From positions 1 to 64,000 of the forward strand of contig VTPC01003610.1 in assembly GCA_011009095.1 (NCBI GenBank): 64,000 bases of DNA. Reading direction: 5' to 3'. Numbering within the stretch: position 1 is the first letter of the stretch; the number at the start of each line of letters is the position of its first letter. The notes below the pieces were generated by a model that saw nothing but the letters and a program-made list of their open reading frames with translations, had not been told where the DNA came from and ran no database searches. Positions 1 to 11,189 of this stretch are shown here, piece after piece. Made by a program: the position numbers and the translations under genes. Origin of the DNA: Ignelater luminosus (Eukaryota; Arthropoda; Insecta; Coleoptera; Elateridae).

Positions 1-490
1 CAGGTAATTTGGTTTCGGTTAGATTATCATCATTAGTTAGCTTGTTGTGAACGGTAGGTAAAGGTAAGTTTTTTGCCAGATGTAGCTTGGCTTTTTTAGT
101 GATTTGGAATCATAAACTAACTACTCTTGGCTTTTCTTGATAACGTGTTTTTGAACCAACCGAGTAAGATGCCCAGCAATTTATTCTGTAAATCACTTGT
201 ATTAGCTGATTTGATAGTTTCTAAGCCTCAAGCAAGATAAGACTTACTATAAAATTGGAAGCAAGATTTCTACAAAGTTTTTTGTTAATAATTCTATCGC
301 AAAGGCTACCAAACAAGGTTAGTGCGGCAAAAAATGGATTAGAGATGATTTGCGAAATTATTCTGAGATCAACTGAGATAGCTTCCAATTACTTTGAGTG
401 CTAGTAAAGTTACTGGAGTTATAACTTACAGAATAATCAACATAATTTATTTTGATCAATGAATAAATACAAGAAGATTACCAAATATAT

Positions 491-496
491 TTTATT
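491..496 (-). terminator. Poly(A) signal AATAAA of ADGF gene 1
   Basis: Minus-strand AATAAA lies 56-61 bases past the stop codon of ADGF gene 1, a normal place for a cleavage/polyadenylation signal. No other candidate is closer. Confidence 0.6.
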
Positions 497-551
497 TATA
501 AAATTACAAAATTATAAAAACCGTACAATAATGTAATACATACAAATCCAG

Positions 552-2057
552 CTACTGATACTTAGCTTTATCTTTTATTAAATCATCAATGAATTTTTCC
601 CAAGAAACGTTCCAATCTCGAATAGCTTGATTCTTCTCATTTTCAGGTAACGAACTATACTTAAGAGAATTCAAAGCCAACTGTTTTAAAAATTCCAGTC
701 CAGCATCTTTACTAGCCATTCCCATATAAACCATATACCAATCATAGCTCAGACCTTTAGCTCCCCAAAAACCTGGATCATCGTTGCAGACAACGATTGG
801 AAAACCTTGAGCTATCAACCCAGTTGCAGGATGATTACGAGAATCATCAACGAGCATTAACACTTGATTTGAAATTGGGCTTAATTCAATCGCAATATCT
901 TTTTGCTTTACCATCTCTAATACCTTTGGATGTTTTAATAATGCATACCCATGCCCAATGCGTTTACTTCCTAGTAAAACTGCATCGATGAGGTTCTTAT
1001 CGACATCAAAACCGTACCAGTTGGTTTCGCCAGCATGAAAAAAGAAATTTATATTATTTTGGGCCTTATTAAATTGTTGATAAAAATTGAATAGAGGTGT
1101 TCCTATTTCTTCGCAACCAACCAAGTCGAACCCCGCCAAAACGTTTGGATGTGATTTTTGTAAAGTAGTGTACGTACTAAGGGCTTGCTCCAATTGAGTT
1201 GCATTTAAAGCTCTGTTAGGGGCGTATATCATTTTAGCTCCAATGAAACCAGGATGTTCTCGTTTAAATCGTTGAACAACATCAGAAAAGGTTTGAAGAA
1301 ATTCTGAGTAGCCGTAGACGGTTCCATTTAACTCGTATAATTCAGGAAAGTTAACCCTGAATTCAACATAAAATACTTTGTCTTCATAAAATTCCTGTAG
1401 AGCTTGATATAAATAATCTTGAAAAACTGGTTTGTATGCAAGCATGTCATATACTGTGGCAAACGTATTGATGAAAGTATTCCAAACGTTGTGAGCACTA
1501 TTGTAAGCATTTGAAGGATTTCCTTCATGAATTAAGCTTATTTGGCTTTTAATCCATGCATCAGATGTAGCTTGTTTCTTACGTAAATCTTTTATTGGTT
1601 CCCATTTGCATAAATTATTTGTTTTACCTTTTTCAAAAAATTTCACTTTTAATCTTCCATTAATTACACAACCGTGAAGATTTTCACGCGATACAATACT
1701 TGTGAAAACGTAGTCTAAGGAGACAGAAGCTGTTAAGTGAGTGTGAAGCGACCCACCTTTTGGTAATTTTTGTAAAATAGAGAATAACTTAGATTTTTCT
1801 ACATCCTTTTTCATTACGAAGAAATGACGAGCTGGAGGAAACTTTGCTATATCCTCTTGAACACCTTGAAGTTCTTTTTGTTTAACCCTCAAGAGAATTT
1901 CATTTGCTTCTTTTTCTTTATTGGTTAATGTGATTGATCCACCAACTGCCATAGATTTTTCAGCTCGAAGTATTTCATTACGAGTAGATAGATAGTCGGA
2001 ACACACTTGATTTATTAATAATAATGTTAGTAGAATTAAGAAATTGTTTTGCCACAT
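552..2057 (-). CDS. Adgf: ADGF/ADA2-type secreted adenosine deaminase (gene 1)
   Basis: Predicted secreted adenosine deaminase of the ADGF (CECR1/ADA2) family, which converts extracellular adenosine to inosine and can act as a growth factor. The 501-residue product starts with a hydrophobic signal peptide (residues 1-20, ending VCS). In order it shows the zinc motif HTH (H105, H107), a second zinc ligand plus proton donor in HAGE (341-344), the general-base histidine in RIGHG (H369), SPISNQ, and the zinc/substrate aspartates in NDDPG (425-429). Length fits the family. I start at the Met of MWQNN because genes 2 and 4 begin there too; an in-frame Met ten codons upstream would put polar residues before the signal peptide. 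The frame is single-exon. A TATA/initiator promoter lies 170-200 bp upstream and an AATAAA just downstream. Family assignment is firm; physiological role is inferred. Confidence 0.95.
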   Translation of the reverse strand: MWQNNFLILLTLLLINQVCSDYLSTRNEILRAEKSMAVGGSITLTNKEKEANEILLRVKQKELQGVQEDIAKFPPARHFFVMKKDVEKSKLFSILQKLPKGGSLHTHLTASVSLDYVFTSIVSRENLHGCVINGRLKVKFFEKGKTNNLCKWEPIKDLRKKQATSDAWIKSQISLIHEGNPSNAYNSAHNVWNTFINTFATVYDMLAYKPVFQDYLYQALQEFYEDKVFYVEFRVNFPELYELNGTVYGYSEFLQTFSDVVQRFKREHPGFIGAKMIYAPNRALNATQLEQALSTYTTLQKSHPNVLAGFDLVGCEEIGTPLFNFYQQFNKAQNNINFFFHAGETNWYGFDVDKNLIDAVLLGSKRIGHGYALLKHPKVLEMVKQKDIAIELSPISNQVLMLVDDSRNHPATGLIAQGFPIVVCNDDPGFWGAKGLSYDWYMVYMGMASKDAGLEFLKQLALNSLKYSSLPENEKNQAIRDWNVSWEKFIDDLIKDKAKYQ

Positions 2058-2213
2058 TTTAGTTAAATGGAAGATAAATTCACACACGTCCTGTTTGACG
2101 TTGAATTTGTACTAATTGGATTTAATTTAAGCAGATTATAAATAAATAATGTAATAAATTGATATTATTATGATAGATACACATAAAGAAGTTCATTACT
2201 TAAAGAACATTGA

Positions 2214-2259
2214 ACATTACATCACTGATAAACTTGACACTGCTATATTTATAGGTCAT
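2214..2259 (-). promoter_or_regulatory. Core promoter of ADGF gene 1: TATA box plus TCAGT initiator
   Basis: Read on the minus strand, CTATAAATA (2254-2246) is followed by a TCAGT arthropod initiator (2228-2224) whose A is 28 bases downstream of the first T of TATA. That is the expected TATA-to-start spacing, placing transcription start near 2226 and giving a 169-base leader. The same 46-bp block with identical spacing precedes ADGF gene 2 (7655-7700). A CTTATC (GATA-type) word sits just upstream of TATA. Promoter function is inferred from motif, spacing and conservation. Confidence 0.7.
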
Positions 2260-2499
2260 GTAACGATAAGAGCAATGCACGAACTATCCTGATTATTAAT
2301 ATGACCTTCCACTTTTCTTAAAAGATGTGCTATTATTATGCTAATTAATGTAGGAGGAAATTATACAGGGTGGTTGTACAACTACCGGTTTAGTATGTAC
2401 TTTAATTTCTTTTGATTATTATTGACTACTAAAGGAAATAAGAGAGCATTTGGTGTTTGCACAATTATTTTATAACAAACTGTTTAAACATATTGTTTT

Positions 2500-2772
2500 C
2501 TTCCTCGATAGTTTTATTAATGGATTTTTGCCAATTCACTTTCTATGCCTTTAAAGTTATTTGCTTTTAAGTAGACGGCATTGTACTATAAGTCAAGGAA
2601 TTTTTAGCAAGTTGCTTTACTGCTTTACTGTTCTCAAGGAAATGTTTCTACTTGAAATACTTATAGATGCCATGTAAAAATTATAACTTAAACCTTTCGT
2701 TGGTCAAAAAGTAGGTTCATCGTTACTAATAACAACAAGATGGTCTTTAGCCAACATCAACACTTGATTGCA
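2500..2772 (-). pseudogene. Decayed C-terminal fragment of a fifth ADGF gene
   Basis: Minus-strand translation gives NQVLMLAKD, then VVISNDEPTF, then TKGLSYNFYMAS and a tail ending near INKTIEEENN. These match, in order, the NQVLMLVED, VIISNDDPSFW, AKGLSYDFYM and C-terminal helix of the ADGF genes, closest to gene 3. About 13 residues between the first two blocks are missing, the second Asp of NDDP is Glu, and stops interrupt the frame. Everything N-terminal to NQVL is absent; unrelated acidic-coding sequence lies beyond 2775. It lies between genes 1 and 2, so it fits a dead member of the tandem array. Confidence 0.8.
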
Positions 2773-4185
2773 CTATCTTGCAATGAATCTTCGCTGTCTT
2801 TATCTTCACTACTGCTAAGAGCATACGAAATGATCGTCTTGATATTCCACATGTTCTTCAAGTTCTTCATCAAAGTATTCTTCTAAGCATTCATTATCTA
2901 CTAGATCATTTTTCGTTCTCTCTGTGCACTCTTCATTTATAATCTTGACTTTTACTATAACTGTTTTCGGCTGAACTGACGAGCTTTCTTCGTTTTCTCT
3001 AATCTACTTTTACTTTTCATACCCTTTTGGACGCTTTCTATGTTTGATATTTCCCTTAAGTTTGTCCTATTTTTAGGTTTATCTTCTTTTTATATACTTA
3101 TTTTTGCCTTGCTTAATTATTTACCTTGATTTCCTTCTGCTTTGCGCTTTTTTATTTCTTCATCTTTCTAAATTTACTATTTTCTTGCTTCATAACAATC
3201 TTATCATTTTTATGAAATTATAGCAAAATGTATCTGTTTGTTGCTTTTTCTTGCATTACTGGATGATGGATTGTTTTCAAGCCAATACAAATGCTTTGTC
3301 CATATGTCTTCAGCTGATGTCATTAACTTATCATCTTCGTTTTCTCTATCTTCACTACTCATGTTTTGTGCCTTCATTTCTAGTGTTTGCAAGAAAGTCT
3401 CATTTCAGTTTGGTACCGACCTTCACCAAATGAGGTTACGCTGTTTTGTGGCATACCGTCATACCCATAAGTCTAAAAGTGACCACGATTTTTTCAGTAC
3501 GGCTGTGTATTTTGTGCAATAGTGTATCATTTTTAAATTTTTGCAGTCAAGGTAAGAACTCTTACTTTACTTTAATTACAGCAACACTGTTATATTTTGA
3601 GATACGACCATATTGCAAGTGATTTGTTTCAAATTTTATAGATGCTGTACTTGCACAAATAACATTTCGAGATATCATCATATCGCATTTTAGTTCTCTC
3701 AGTTCCTGTCCCCGTTTTGAGATATTATCCTTTGGACCTGAAAGTAAAGGTCTTTCCAATCTCCAATTCTAACTAAATTTTGCCACATAATTATGTTAAA
3801 AGGTTTATTATCTTCTGAAATCGAAGATCTGGAAAGATCTCACCTTTTGCTAAAATCACTTCGTTTTTATTGTGTTGATATGGATTTTATTTTTGTACTT
3901 TTACTATTGAATTTATTAATTTATTCTCAATTTTAGCAAATTTTGTTCCAAAAACGTGAATTTATCTAACAGTTGAGAACCCCATTGCTAGATATTTGTC
4001 CAAAACCCAGCACAGCGACATCAGAAATTAGCAGAAGTGAGTAGCAGCACTGGAAGCTACCAAAAGTGACGTTTCGATTCCTTTTTGTAGAAAAGTCATA
4101 GCATTTTCCAGTTTTGCACTTCGTCTCGTACTTCATCGCGTTCAAGCTCAAGTTCTTCGTTTTTATCTAGTACTTTTTCTACACC
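2773..4185. other. Intergenic stretch without a supported gene
   Basis: Short open frames on both strands encode acidic or low-complexity peptides and resemble nothing I can name. Part of it (about 2.8-3.1 kb, minus strand) reads as Asp/Glu-rich sequence and may belong to the same repeat-family relic that follows. No splice-supported exon was found. Confidence 0.4.
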
Positions 4186-4189
4186 ATTT

Positions 4190-5450
4190 TCTACGACTTC
4201 TGGCCCTTTTCCGTGCAAATAGCCTTTCCCTGGTTCTAGTGCAGTTGTAGATGATTCAGACGATGATTTAAACTACGTGGCACCATCATCTGAATCAGCT
4301 GATAAAAGTGGCCAAAAAGCCACCGATGTCACTCGTCGAGAAACTAAACATCGCTTAGTAAAGTATCCTCATTCTAAGCCAGAGAAATTAGTTCGAAAAC
4401 GAGACAGAAACCCACAATTATAGCTCTGAGATACAGTAGTGCTGAGTATACTTTATTCACATCTTTGATGAAATCAGATGGGTCTAAAGAACGAGTGGTG
4501 GTAAACAAGGATGTCATGAAATGCAGCCGATTTGTGATCAGAACAGTAATAAATACTGGAAGATGGGTGACATCAGCACACAACGAATGTAGATTGCTTC
4601 ATGTAAAACCAGAGTATAGACAAAGTTTCGCGGCTTACCATTTCGACAGAGGAGAAAAGAGAATTCGGATGTGCAAACATTTTTTCATGTCTACGCTAGG
4701 AAACAATTTTCAAGTTGTGAGAACAGTTCTGACTAAACAGAATGCAGTTCTAGCTTGACAAGCGTGGAAAACATTGAAATCAGTAGCAGCTTCCGCAAGA
4801 CATGAAGGAAGAAGTTCGCAATCATAAATTCAATTCCAAGAGTCGGCAGCAAACGTGACTTACGCAATGTATTTATGTCTCAATTTTAAAAAAAGAATTC
4901 AACATTACTTTCAACTTGCTGAGAAAAGATCAGTGTGATTTTTGTAACGGCTATAGTTATTTAACTGAAGAGCAGCAAAGCCGACTTAGACATAGGTATG
5001 ATCAACACAGTCAGGAGAAAAACCTATCAAAGCTGGAATAAGGATTCACCTTAAAAAGTCGTTGCAGTTTTGGATTTACATACTTTACGGTATACGAGCT
5101 CAAGATCACTCAAGCTTTTTGTTTCACATGGCACGAAGGACTTGCCAACAGAGGAGCAAATGAAATGAGTTTGTGCCTATAGAATTATCTTGAGAATGTG
5201 AATGTAAGAGCCTCTGCTAAAGTGAATACCGTTCTGTTCAGTGATAACTGCGTTGGACAAAACAAAAATAGGTTCGTCTTTGCTTTATACTTTTACGCAG
5301 TGTCAACATTTAAATATAAACTCAGTCACGTATTAATTTCTCGTGTGTAGTCAGACACAAAATGACGAAGATAACATTCATTCATTGATTGAAGGTGAAA
5401 TAAATAAAACAGGCGAAAAAGCGAGAAAGTATTTATGACGTTTGGAAATG
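4190..5450 (+). pseudogene. Decayed repeat-family gene with an SDNC-GQNKNRF domain
   Basis: Plus-strand frames contain, in order, an acidic serine-rich start (DDSDDDLNYVAPSSES, about 4240-4300), a cysteine/basic block ending in CKHFFMSTLG (about 4660-4700), a QCDFCNGY segment with EEQQSRLRHRYDQH (about 4930-5010), WHEGLANRGANEM (about 5130-5170) and SDNCVGQNKNRFVFALY (about 5240-5290). From memory this order matches a large, repetitive insect protein family of unknown biochemical function, often multi-copy and probably transposon-borne. The copy is broken into several frames and cannot be expressed whole. I did not find inverted repeats or target duplications. The family match is by recognition, not by search. 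Confidence 0.55.
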
Positions 5451-6044
5451 AGATACAACGATTTTTTTGACTTCTGATTTGGGCATAAAGAAAGCATTTA
5501 AAGTTTTTGGGCCGGTTTTCTACTTGAACATTTTTGTTAATCCTTGAAAGGCTCTCCTGAAAAATGGCAGTTTTTGAGATACGACTTTATTGCTCTGAAC
5601 TGGCGTTATTTTTACCTCCTGATGGACTCAATACAGTTCCGATCTAAGGTGCGGATATCTTGATTAGCCTTGTAGTAAACAAATGAGTTACCGATGCAAA
5701 ACTACCAGGATAGTTTTGACCTTTATTATTATTGCATTCAAATTATAAAGATCAGACTAAAAATATTTTTAATATCAAATAAATAATGTAACTTAAGGTA
5801 AATAGTAAATTATTGTCTTATGATTACACATCTTCTTTATCCTTGCAGCCTTGACATAGGATGTTGTTATCCGAAATATTTTATTTATTGACTTCCACAC
5901 CAATTTTCAAATAATCAATAAAAGAAGAAAGCCTTTAAAAAAACTTTAATTAAAAAATTAAACAAAAATTAAAAATTAAAGCAGCTAGGATTATTTATAA
6001 TAAAAATATAAAATTTTAAAGTAGTAAAAGACGAATATTTTTAA
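5451..6044. other. AT-rich spacer between relic and ADGF gene 2
   Basis: No gene seen. It contains the 3' flank of ADGF gene 2; a minus-strand AATAAA at 5883-5888, about 160 bases past its stop, is a possible but distant poly(A) signal. Confidence 0.4.
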
Positions 6045-7550
6045 TCATAGATAACTAGTTTTATTTTGTATTAAATCTTCAATAAATAGTTCCCAGGTAG
6101 CATTCCATTTTTGCATGGCTTGATTCTTCTCGTCCTCTCGCATAGAACTATATTTAATAGAATTCAAAGCTAGTTGCTTTAAAAGTTCTAATCCAGCATC
6201 CTTACTAGCCATTCCCATATATGCTACGTACCAATCATAACTAAGACCTTTAGCACCCCAAAAACCTGGATCATCATTACAAATAATAACTGGATAACCT
6301 TGAGCTATCAATGCACTTGATGGATGATTTCGAAAGTCATCCACAAGCCTTAAAACTTGATTCGAAATCGGACTGATTTCAATACCAATATCTTTCTGTT
6401 TAACCATCTCTAACACCTTTGGATGCTTCAACAAAGCATACCCATGTCCAATGCGTTTGCTTCCTAGTAAAACTGCATCGATAAGATTCTGATCAATATC
6501 GTAACCATACCAATTGGTTTCCCCAGCGTGAAAGAAGAAATGAGTGGTATTTTGAACTGTGCTGAGTTGTTCATGGAAATTGATTAAAGGTGGTCCCATA
6601 TCTTCAAAACCAACCAAATCAAATCCTACCAAGATATCTGGATATGCTTTTTGTAAAGAATCATAAATGTTAAGGACATGCTTTAGTTGAATTACATTTA
6701 AAGTTCTTTGACGAGCATATATTATTTTTGCCCCGACAAAATTAGGATTTTCACTCTTGAACTGCTGAACCACATCAGAATATGTTTGCATAAAGTCTGC
6801 ATAACCATAAACAGTTCCGTTTAATTCATATAGTTCAGGAAAGTTTAGTCTGAATTCTACATAAAATACGTTATCCTCGTATAATTCTTTTAAAGCTTGA
6901 TATAAGTGATCTTGGAAAACTGGTTTATACTTAAGCATACCATGCATAGTACCAAATGTTTCAAGAAAGGATTTCCAAACGTCGTTAATAGTATTACGAG
7001 CATTCAGCTGATGGTCTTCGTTAAATAAACTAATTTGACTTTTGACCCAAGAATCAAACGTAGTTTCATTTCTACGCAAATCTCTTATCAGCTCCCATTT
7101 ACATACGCTAGTCGTTTTACCTTCTTCGAAAAATTTCACTTTTAATCTTCCATTGATTACACATCCATGTAGATTATCACGCGAAATAATATTCGAAAAA
7201 ACATATTCTACAGAAACAGAAGCTGTTAAATGCGTATGAAGCGCACCACCTTTTGGTAACTTTTGCAAGATAGAAAATATTTTAGATTTTTCTATATCGT
7301 TTTTCATGTGGAAAAAGTGTCTAGCAGGGGGAAATTTCGTTATGTCATCGTGAACTCCTTGCAGTTCTTTTTGTTTAACTTGCAGAAGAATTTTGTTTGC
7401 TTCTTTTTCTTTTTCAGTTAAACTAAGTTTTCCACCAATTGCAATAGATTTTTCAGCACGAAGTATTTCATTTCTTGCTGCTAAATAATCGGAACACACT
7501 TGATTTACTAATAAAAATGTTAGTAATATTAAAAAATTGATTTGCCACAT
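6045..7550 (-). CDS. Adgf: ADGF/ADA2-type secreted adenosine deaminase (gene 2)
   Basis: Intronless 501-codon gene, a close paralog of gene 1 in the same orientation. The signal peptide is MWQINFLILLTFLLVNQVCS. Catalytic set: HTH at 105-107, HAGE at 341-344, RIGHG with H369, SPISNQ, NDDPGFW starting at 425; all residues expected of an active zinc adenosine deaminase are present. The N-terminal region after the signal peptide (about 25-90) corresponds to the ADGF-specific domain that in ADA2 mediates dimerisation. It is preceded by the same TATA/TCAGT block as gene 1, 117 bases upstream of the ATG, so the two genes are probably co-regulated. Expected role is breakdown of extracellular adenosine, for example in saliva, gut or haemolymph; tissue cannot be read from sequence. 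Confidence 0.95.
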   Translation of the reverse strand: MWQINFLILLTFLLVNQVCSDYLAARNEILRAEKSIAIGGKLSLTEKEKEANKILLQVKQKELQGVHDDITKFPPARHFFHMKNDIEKSKIFSILQKLPKGGALHTHLTASVSVEYVFSNIISRDNLHGCVINGRLKVKFFEEGKTTSVCKWELIRDLRRNETTFDSWVKSQISLFNEDHQLNARNTINDVWKSFLETFGTMHGMLKYKPVFQDHLYQALKELYEDNVFYVEFRLNFPELYELNGTVYGYADFMQTYSDVVQQFKSENPNFVGAKIIYARQRTLNVIQLKHVLNIYDSLQKAYPDILVGFDLVGFEDMGPPLINFHEQLSTVQNTTHFFFHAGETNWYGYDIDQNLIDAVLLGSKRIGHGYALLKHPKVLEMVKQKDIGIEISPISNQVLRLVDDFRNHPSSALIAQGYPVIICNDDPGFWGAKGLSYDWYVAYMGMASKDAGLELLKQLALNSIKYSSMREDEKNQAMQKWNATWELFIEDLIQNKTSYL

Positions 7551-7654
7551 TTTTCTAATGAATATGAAGATAAGACACGCGTTTTGGTTTAAATAAGACT
7601 GACTTAAATGGATGCAAGAAAAATTAAAACATTACTGTTTATGTAAAACAGTGA

Positions 7655-7700
7655 ATATTACATCACTGATAAACTTACTTTTGGTATGTTTATAGGTCAT
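7655..7700 (-). promoter_or_regulatory. Core promoter of ADGF gene 2: TATA box plus TCAGT initiator
   Basis: On the minus strand CTATAAA (7695-7689) precedes TCAGT (7669-7665) with the initiator A again 28 bases from the first T of TATA. The downstream word TTATCAGTGATGTAAT and upstream ATGACC are shared with the gene 1 promoter, while the 10-15 bases between TATA and initiator have drifted. Predicted leader is about 117 bases. Confidence 0.7.
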
Positions 7701-8500
7701 CTAATCACAAGAGGAGAAAACGAGTTAAATATATTACTCAATAAAACCTTGAAAATATACTTGAGCTAGAAATTTTTTCATTTGTAGTTTTTAATTTTAT
7801 TATATTGAAACATAATAATAGAGTGAGAAATATGAATGTTTCCATATTGGAGAATTTTGTTCAACAAACCTTCAAAATTGATCTTTTCTCTAAATAATTT
7901 TAGAACCAGATATATAAGCAAATTAAAGACCATAACAGTTTGGCTTTTGAACGCTTTTGTGACATCCGTTATCATGCAAAATTAGTTCAGTTTGACTTCC
8001 TCTATCTACTATGGTGGAGCCTTAGACTACACCATATCAAACCATTTAAGATTCCCCAAATGGCTTTCCAACAAAACTCCAAAACAACTCCAATATGTGT
8101 GGTAGGTAAGAACATCTATACACATGCTGGTTTCACAAAGAAACTTACTGACTTTACGTTTTAGGTTTTAGTTTAATAAAATCCTACTACTGTCTATTCC
8201 AGATCCAGGGTCAAAATCGGTAAAATAAAATTCTTGATTCTGTTCATCAATATGTAACCCTCTTTCTCGTCGACGCTCCCTTTGCTGTTACTAGCTAGAT
8301 TTTTAAATTCATTAACAGACAAGAAAAATTACGTTTTAGTACTAATACTTCCTGAAAAAACTTACAGGAAAGGAAGAACTCATAGTTGAGCGGCCGAAAC
8401 AAAATCCTAATACAGCTAATAAAAACTCTTAGAAAACGCCACCTTTTTTCGCTCATTATTTCTGATTCTAAGAGGACAAATCCACTACCAACCCACTTTT
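7701..8500. other. Intergenic stretch, nothing recognised
   Basis: AT-rich sequence with only short open frames lacking family resemblance. No repeats or exons supported. Confidence 0.4.
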
Positions 8501-8509
8501 ACGATTAGA

Positions 8510-8900
8510 CGCTGAAGTAGCCAAAGCATTCGATACAGTAAAATGCACCTCCTCTGGCTTTATTGACGTCTAACGTGCTTTCGACAAGGTCTGGCACTTC
8601 CACGCCCCAACTAGCTTTGTCAGAATCATTAATAGTCTTTTATCTCACCGCTACCAAGTAGGAAACAAATTCTCGAATCCAATAACGCACCGAACCGGCG
8701 TGCCGCAAGGCTTGATAGTTTCTCCAATTCTCTTCATGTTTTATTGTCATGACATTCCCAGACCTGCAGTATTTGCTACTAAGACTCTACATATTACTCC
8801 AATCTTTCGTACCACCACCTCCGAGTTACTTTCCACACTTACGTTTTCTTTCTTCTCACGCCCTCTTTTGCTAAATCACTAAATGACCATTTTGAAAATA
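8510..8900 (+). mobile_element. Non-LTR retrotransposon (LINE) reverse-transcriptase relic
   Basis: Plus-strand frames read LDAEVAKAFDTV-like and RAFDKVWH, then GVPQGLIVSPILFMFY followed by CHDIPRP, the order of reverse-transcriptase motifs A/B of Jockey-type LINEs (D...AFDKVWH, then GVPQGS.LSP.LF). Stops interrupt it and neither endonuclease nor tail is visible, so this is a 5'- and 3'-truncated fossil. Confidence 0.65.
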
Positions 8901-11189
8901 ATTGAGCTCTGTCACTAATTCATATAGCCTGCTGGATGACCTTGAACTTGAACTACTGGACAATTTCATACATCAACTTAACTATGAATTTAGATTGTTT
9001 GGTGTCTGTCATCCATTCTGTCAATTTTATCAGACAGTCATGGCTTTGTGCCTTAGTGGATTCGGGTCTTTGTATTTCCCTTAAATTATTTTTGTGTCTG
9101 AAGAAGACAATAACTCCCAATTAATCAGCCACCTTTAGGGATTTTCAATATTTATCATTATATTGTTATATTCCAGCATCCAATTTTGCAACACTAACCA
9201 CTTCAAAAGATCGTCGAGTTGACTTCAAACTTTTTCAACCAGAACCTTTGTTTTTTAAAACAACTATTTTGCTTTATTTTAAATAAAACAACCCAAAGAA
9301 ATCTAGAAATAAAAATAAACTTTAAGACACAGGCTTATAATCAGTGACTAGAAGGCACGAAGAACTAAGTTTGCTGATACCCAGACTAGCAAACAGTCAA
9401 AGACGGCTAGGTTCCAAAGGCCTACTTACTACTGAAATAGCTCAAGATCGGTATTATTAGAAGGCGCCACTATGGATTCAGCCAGATCACAAGATTCAAA
9501 GGGACCATAGTCTCTCTTAAATCGGCAACAACTTTACAAATACTTACTTAGACTTTCTGAAACAAAAGCTTACTCAAGGCGTTAAATCGCCTTATACAAA
9601 AGTATTTTCACTTCACTCTGTATAAATGTTTTTTAATTAAATTTGGAATATTCAAATCGAATCACAAATCATTTTCTTTGGATCACTCAGTATGTCAAGG
9701 TTTTTGAGTCACCCGGTATATTCTTTATTAGTGAAATTTAATATAACTGAATCAAATTATTTTCGCTCAAACCAGTGCATACAATTACAATAATAAAACT
9801 ATCTTTCAAACTATAAATCTATTAGAAAAATAAATCAAAAAAAGAAAGGTTACATAATACAAAACAAGCAAAAAATACAAATAAAACAAAGCAAATAAAC
9901 TGTTGATTATACAAAAACAGAATCCTTATAAAGTAAACGTCAATAATCGTGGTCGATCTTACTGCGCAGCAAAATTCTAGCCAGTGACTCTCGGGGGGAT
10001 TCCCAGAAACGCCAATGCGTAGGGACTCGTCGACGTCGTTTAAACAGCTTACGACTGCACTTAATAAATCTTGCGAAAAGGAAATATCTAATTTCATTTA
10101 AATAAAATCGACAATGAATTAAGTCATAGAAACAAATTAAAACCAAGCCAAATAATTATGATAAAAAAAAATAAAAACTGATTTACATTACAAATTTACG
10201 CTGAACATTACTGGATTATAAAATTCTTTATTCGTAAAAAGAAGTAATAAACCAAACACAATATCACAATGAGTATACTAGAAACCGCTGCTATAAATGT
10301 TTACAATAATGCCAAGGAGAAACTTCCTTGTTTCTTTTCCACTGAATAAGTTTTCAATGCACTTGTTTCTTTAACCCACAAGGGGGTATAAAAAACGATG
10401 ATATTAATGGGTGTACACTAACCTTGCGTAGCTGTACGATCCAAATCGTTATCTACCCGGGTAACTGCGTATCTACTTACTTGAAGCTTCGTAGACTGGC
10501 CGCATCCACACAGCAAGGAGGAACAAAATGGCAACGAATTCCACTGAACAAGTTCAGCTTAACAGCGAAAGGAAGAAGAGGCCCTACTTCCAAAGAATAA
10601 GCTCCAACGGTAACCCCTTTATGAAATCCAGCACTACACTGATATATCCTAAGGACACTAAACGATAATCTTCATGGGCCACAACAGCTAAATTTTTATG
10701 AAAGACGTCGCACAAAACTTTTCCCACCAGCGTTGTACTTTCCTCTCTGAAGTTCTTGAATCCACTCCCCCTGTTTCGCATCGACCGCACCCTGATCTCA
10801 ACGCGCAGAAGCGACTTATCCCGTAACTAAATTACGCAGATTACTGCCCCGCGAAAACAGCTACTCTCTACAACCCTATTCTTCAATAGAGGTCGCCACG
10901 CATCTCGATTTGAATTAATTATTGCGGAATAATTTTACAAAAATTAAAAACCATAACAGATTCATGAGAGGATGGCTCAATCTGTCACTGAAGTTTGAAG
11001 AATTGGTCAAAGAGGCCTGTTTAGACAAACGAATAAATAATAATTCTGCTTAACTCCTTAAACCAAAGAAATAAAAATCTACAATCCAATCGATGTAATT
11101 AGAGGGTCTGCCTTAAGATGTATCTACCATAATTCTTTGCAAGCTGGAAACAAGGTATTTCTTGACAAGTCAAAAAATTGAAAACTTAT
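8901..11189. other. Intergenic stretch, no supported gene
   Basis: Contains several short open frames without recognisable domains. A slightly more GC-rich patch at about 9.95-10.1 kb and another at about 10.4-10.9 kb stand out and may be transposon debris, but I could not assign a family. Confidence 0.4.

Noticed and set aside
797-991. Plus-strand frame opposite ADGF gene 1
   Set aside because: Antisense shadow of a well-supported coding sequence; the same holds for the frames opposite ADGF gene 2 (7042-7239) and gene 4 (18829-19047).
2058-2087. Upstream in-frame Met as the start of ADGF gene 1
   Set aside because: It would add ten residues before the signal peptide, and genes 1, 2 and 4 all share the downstream MW start.
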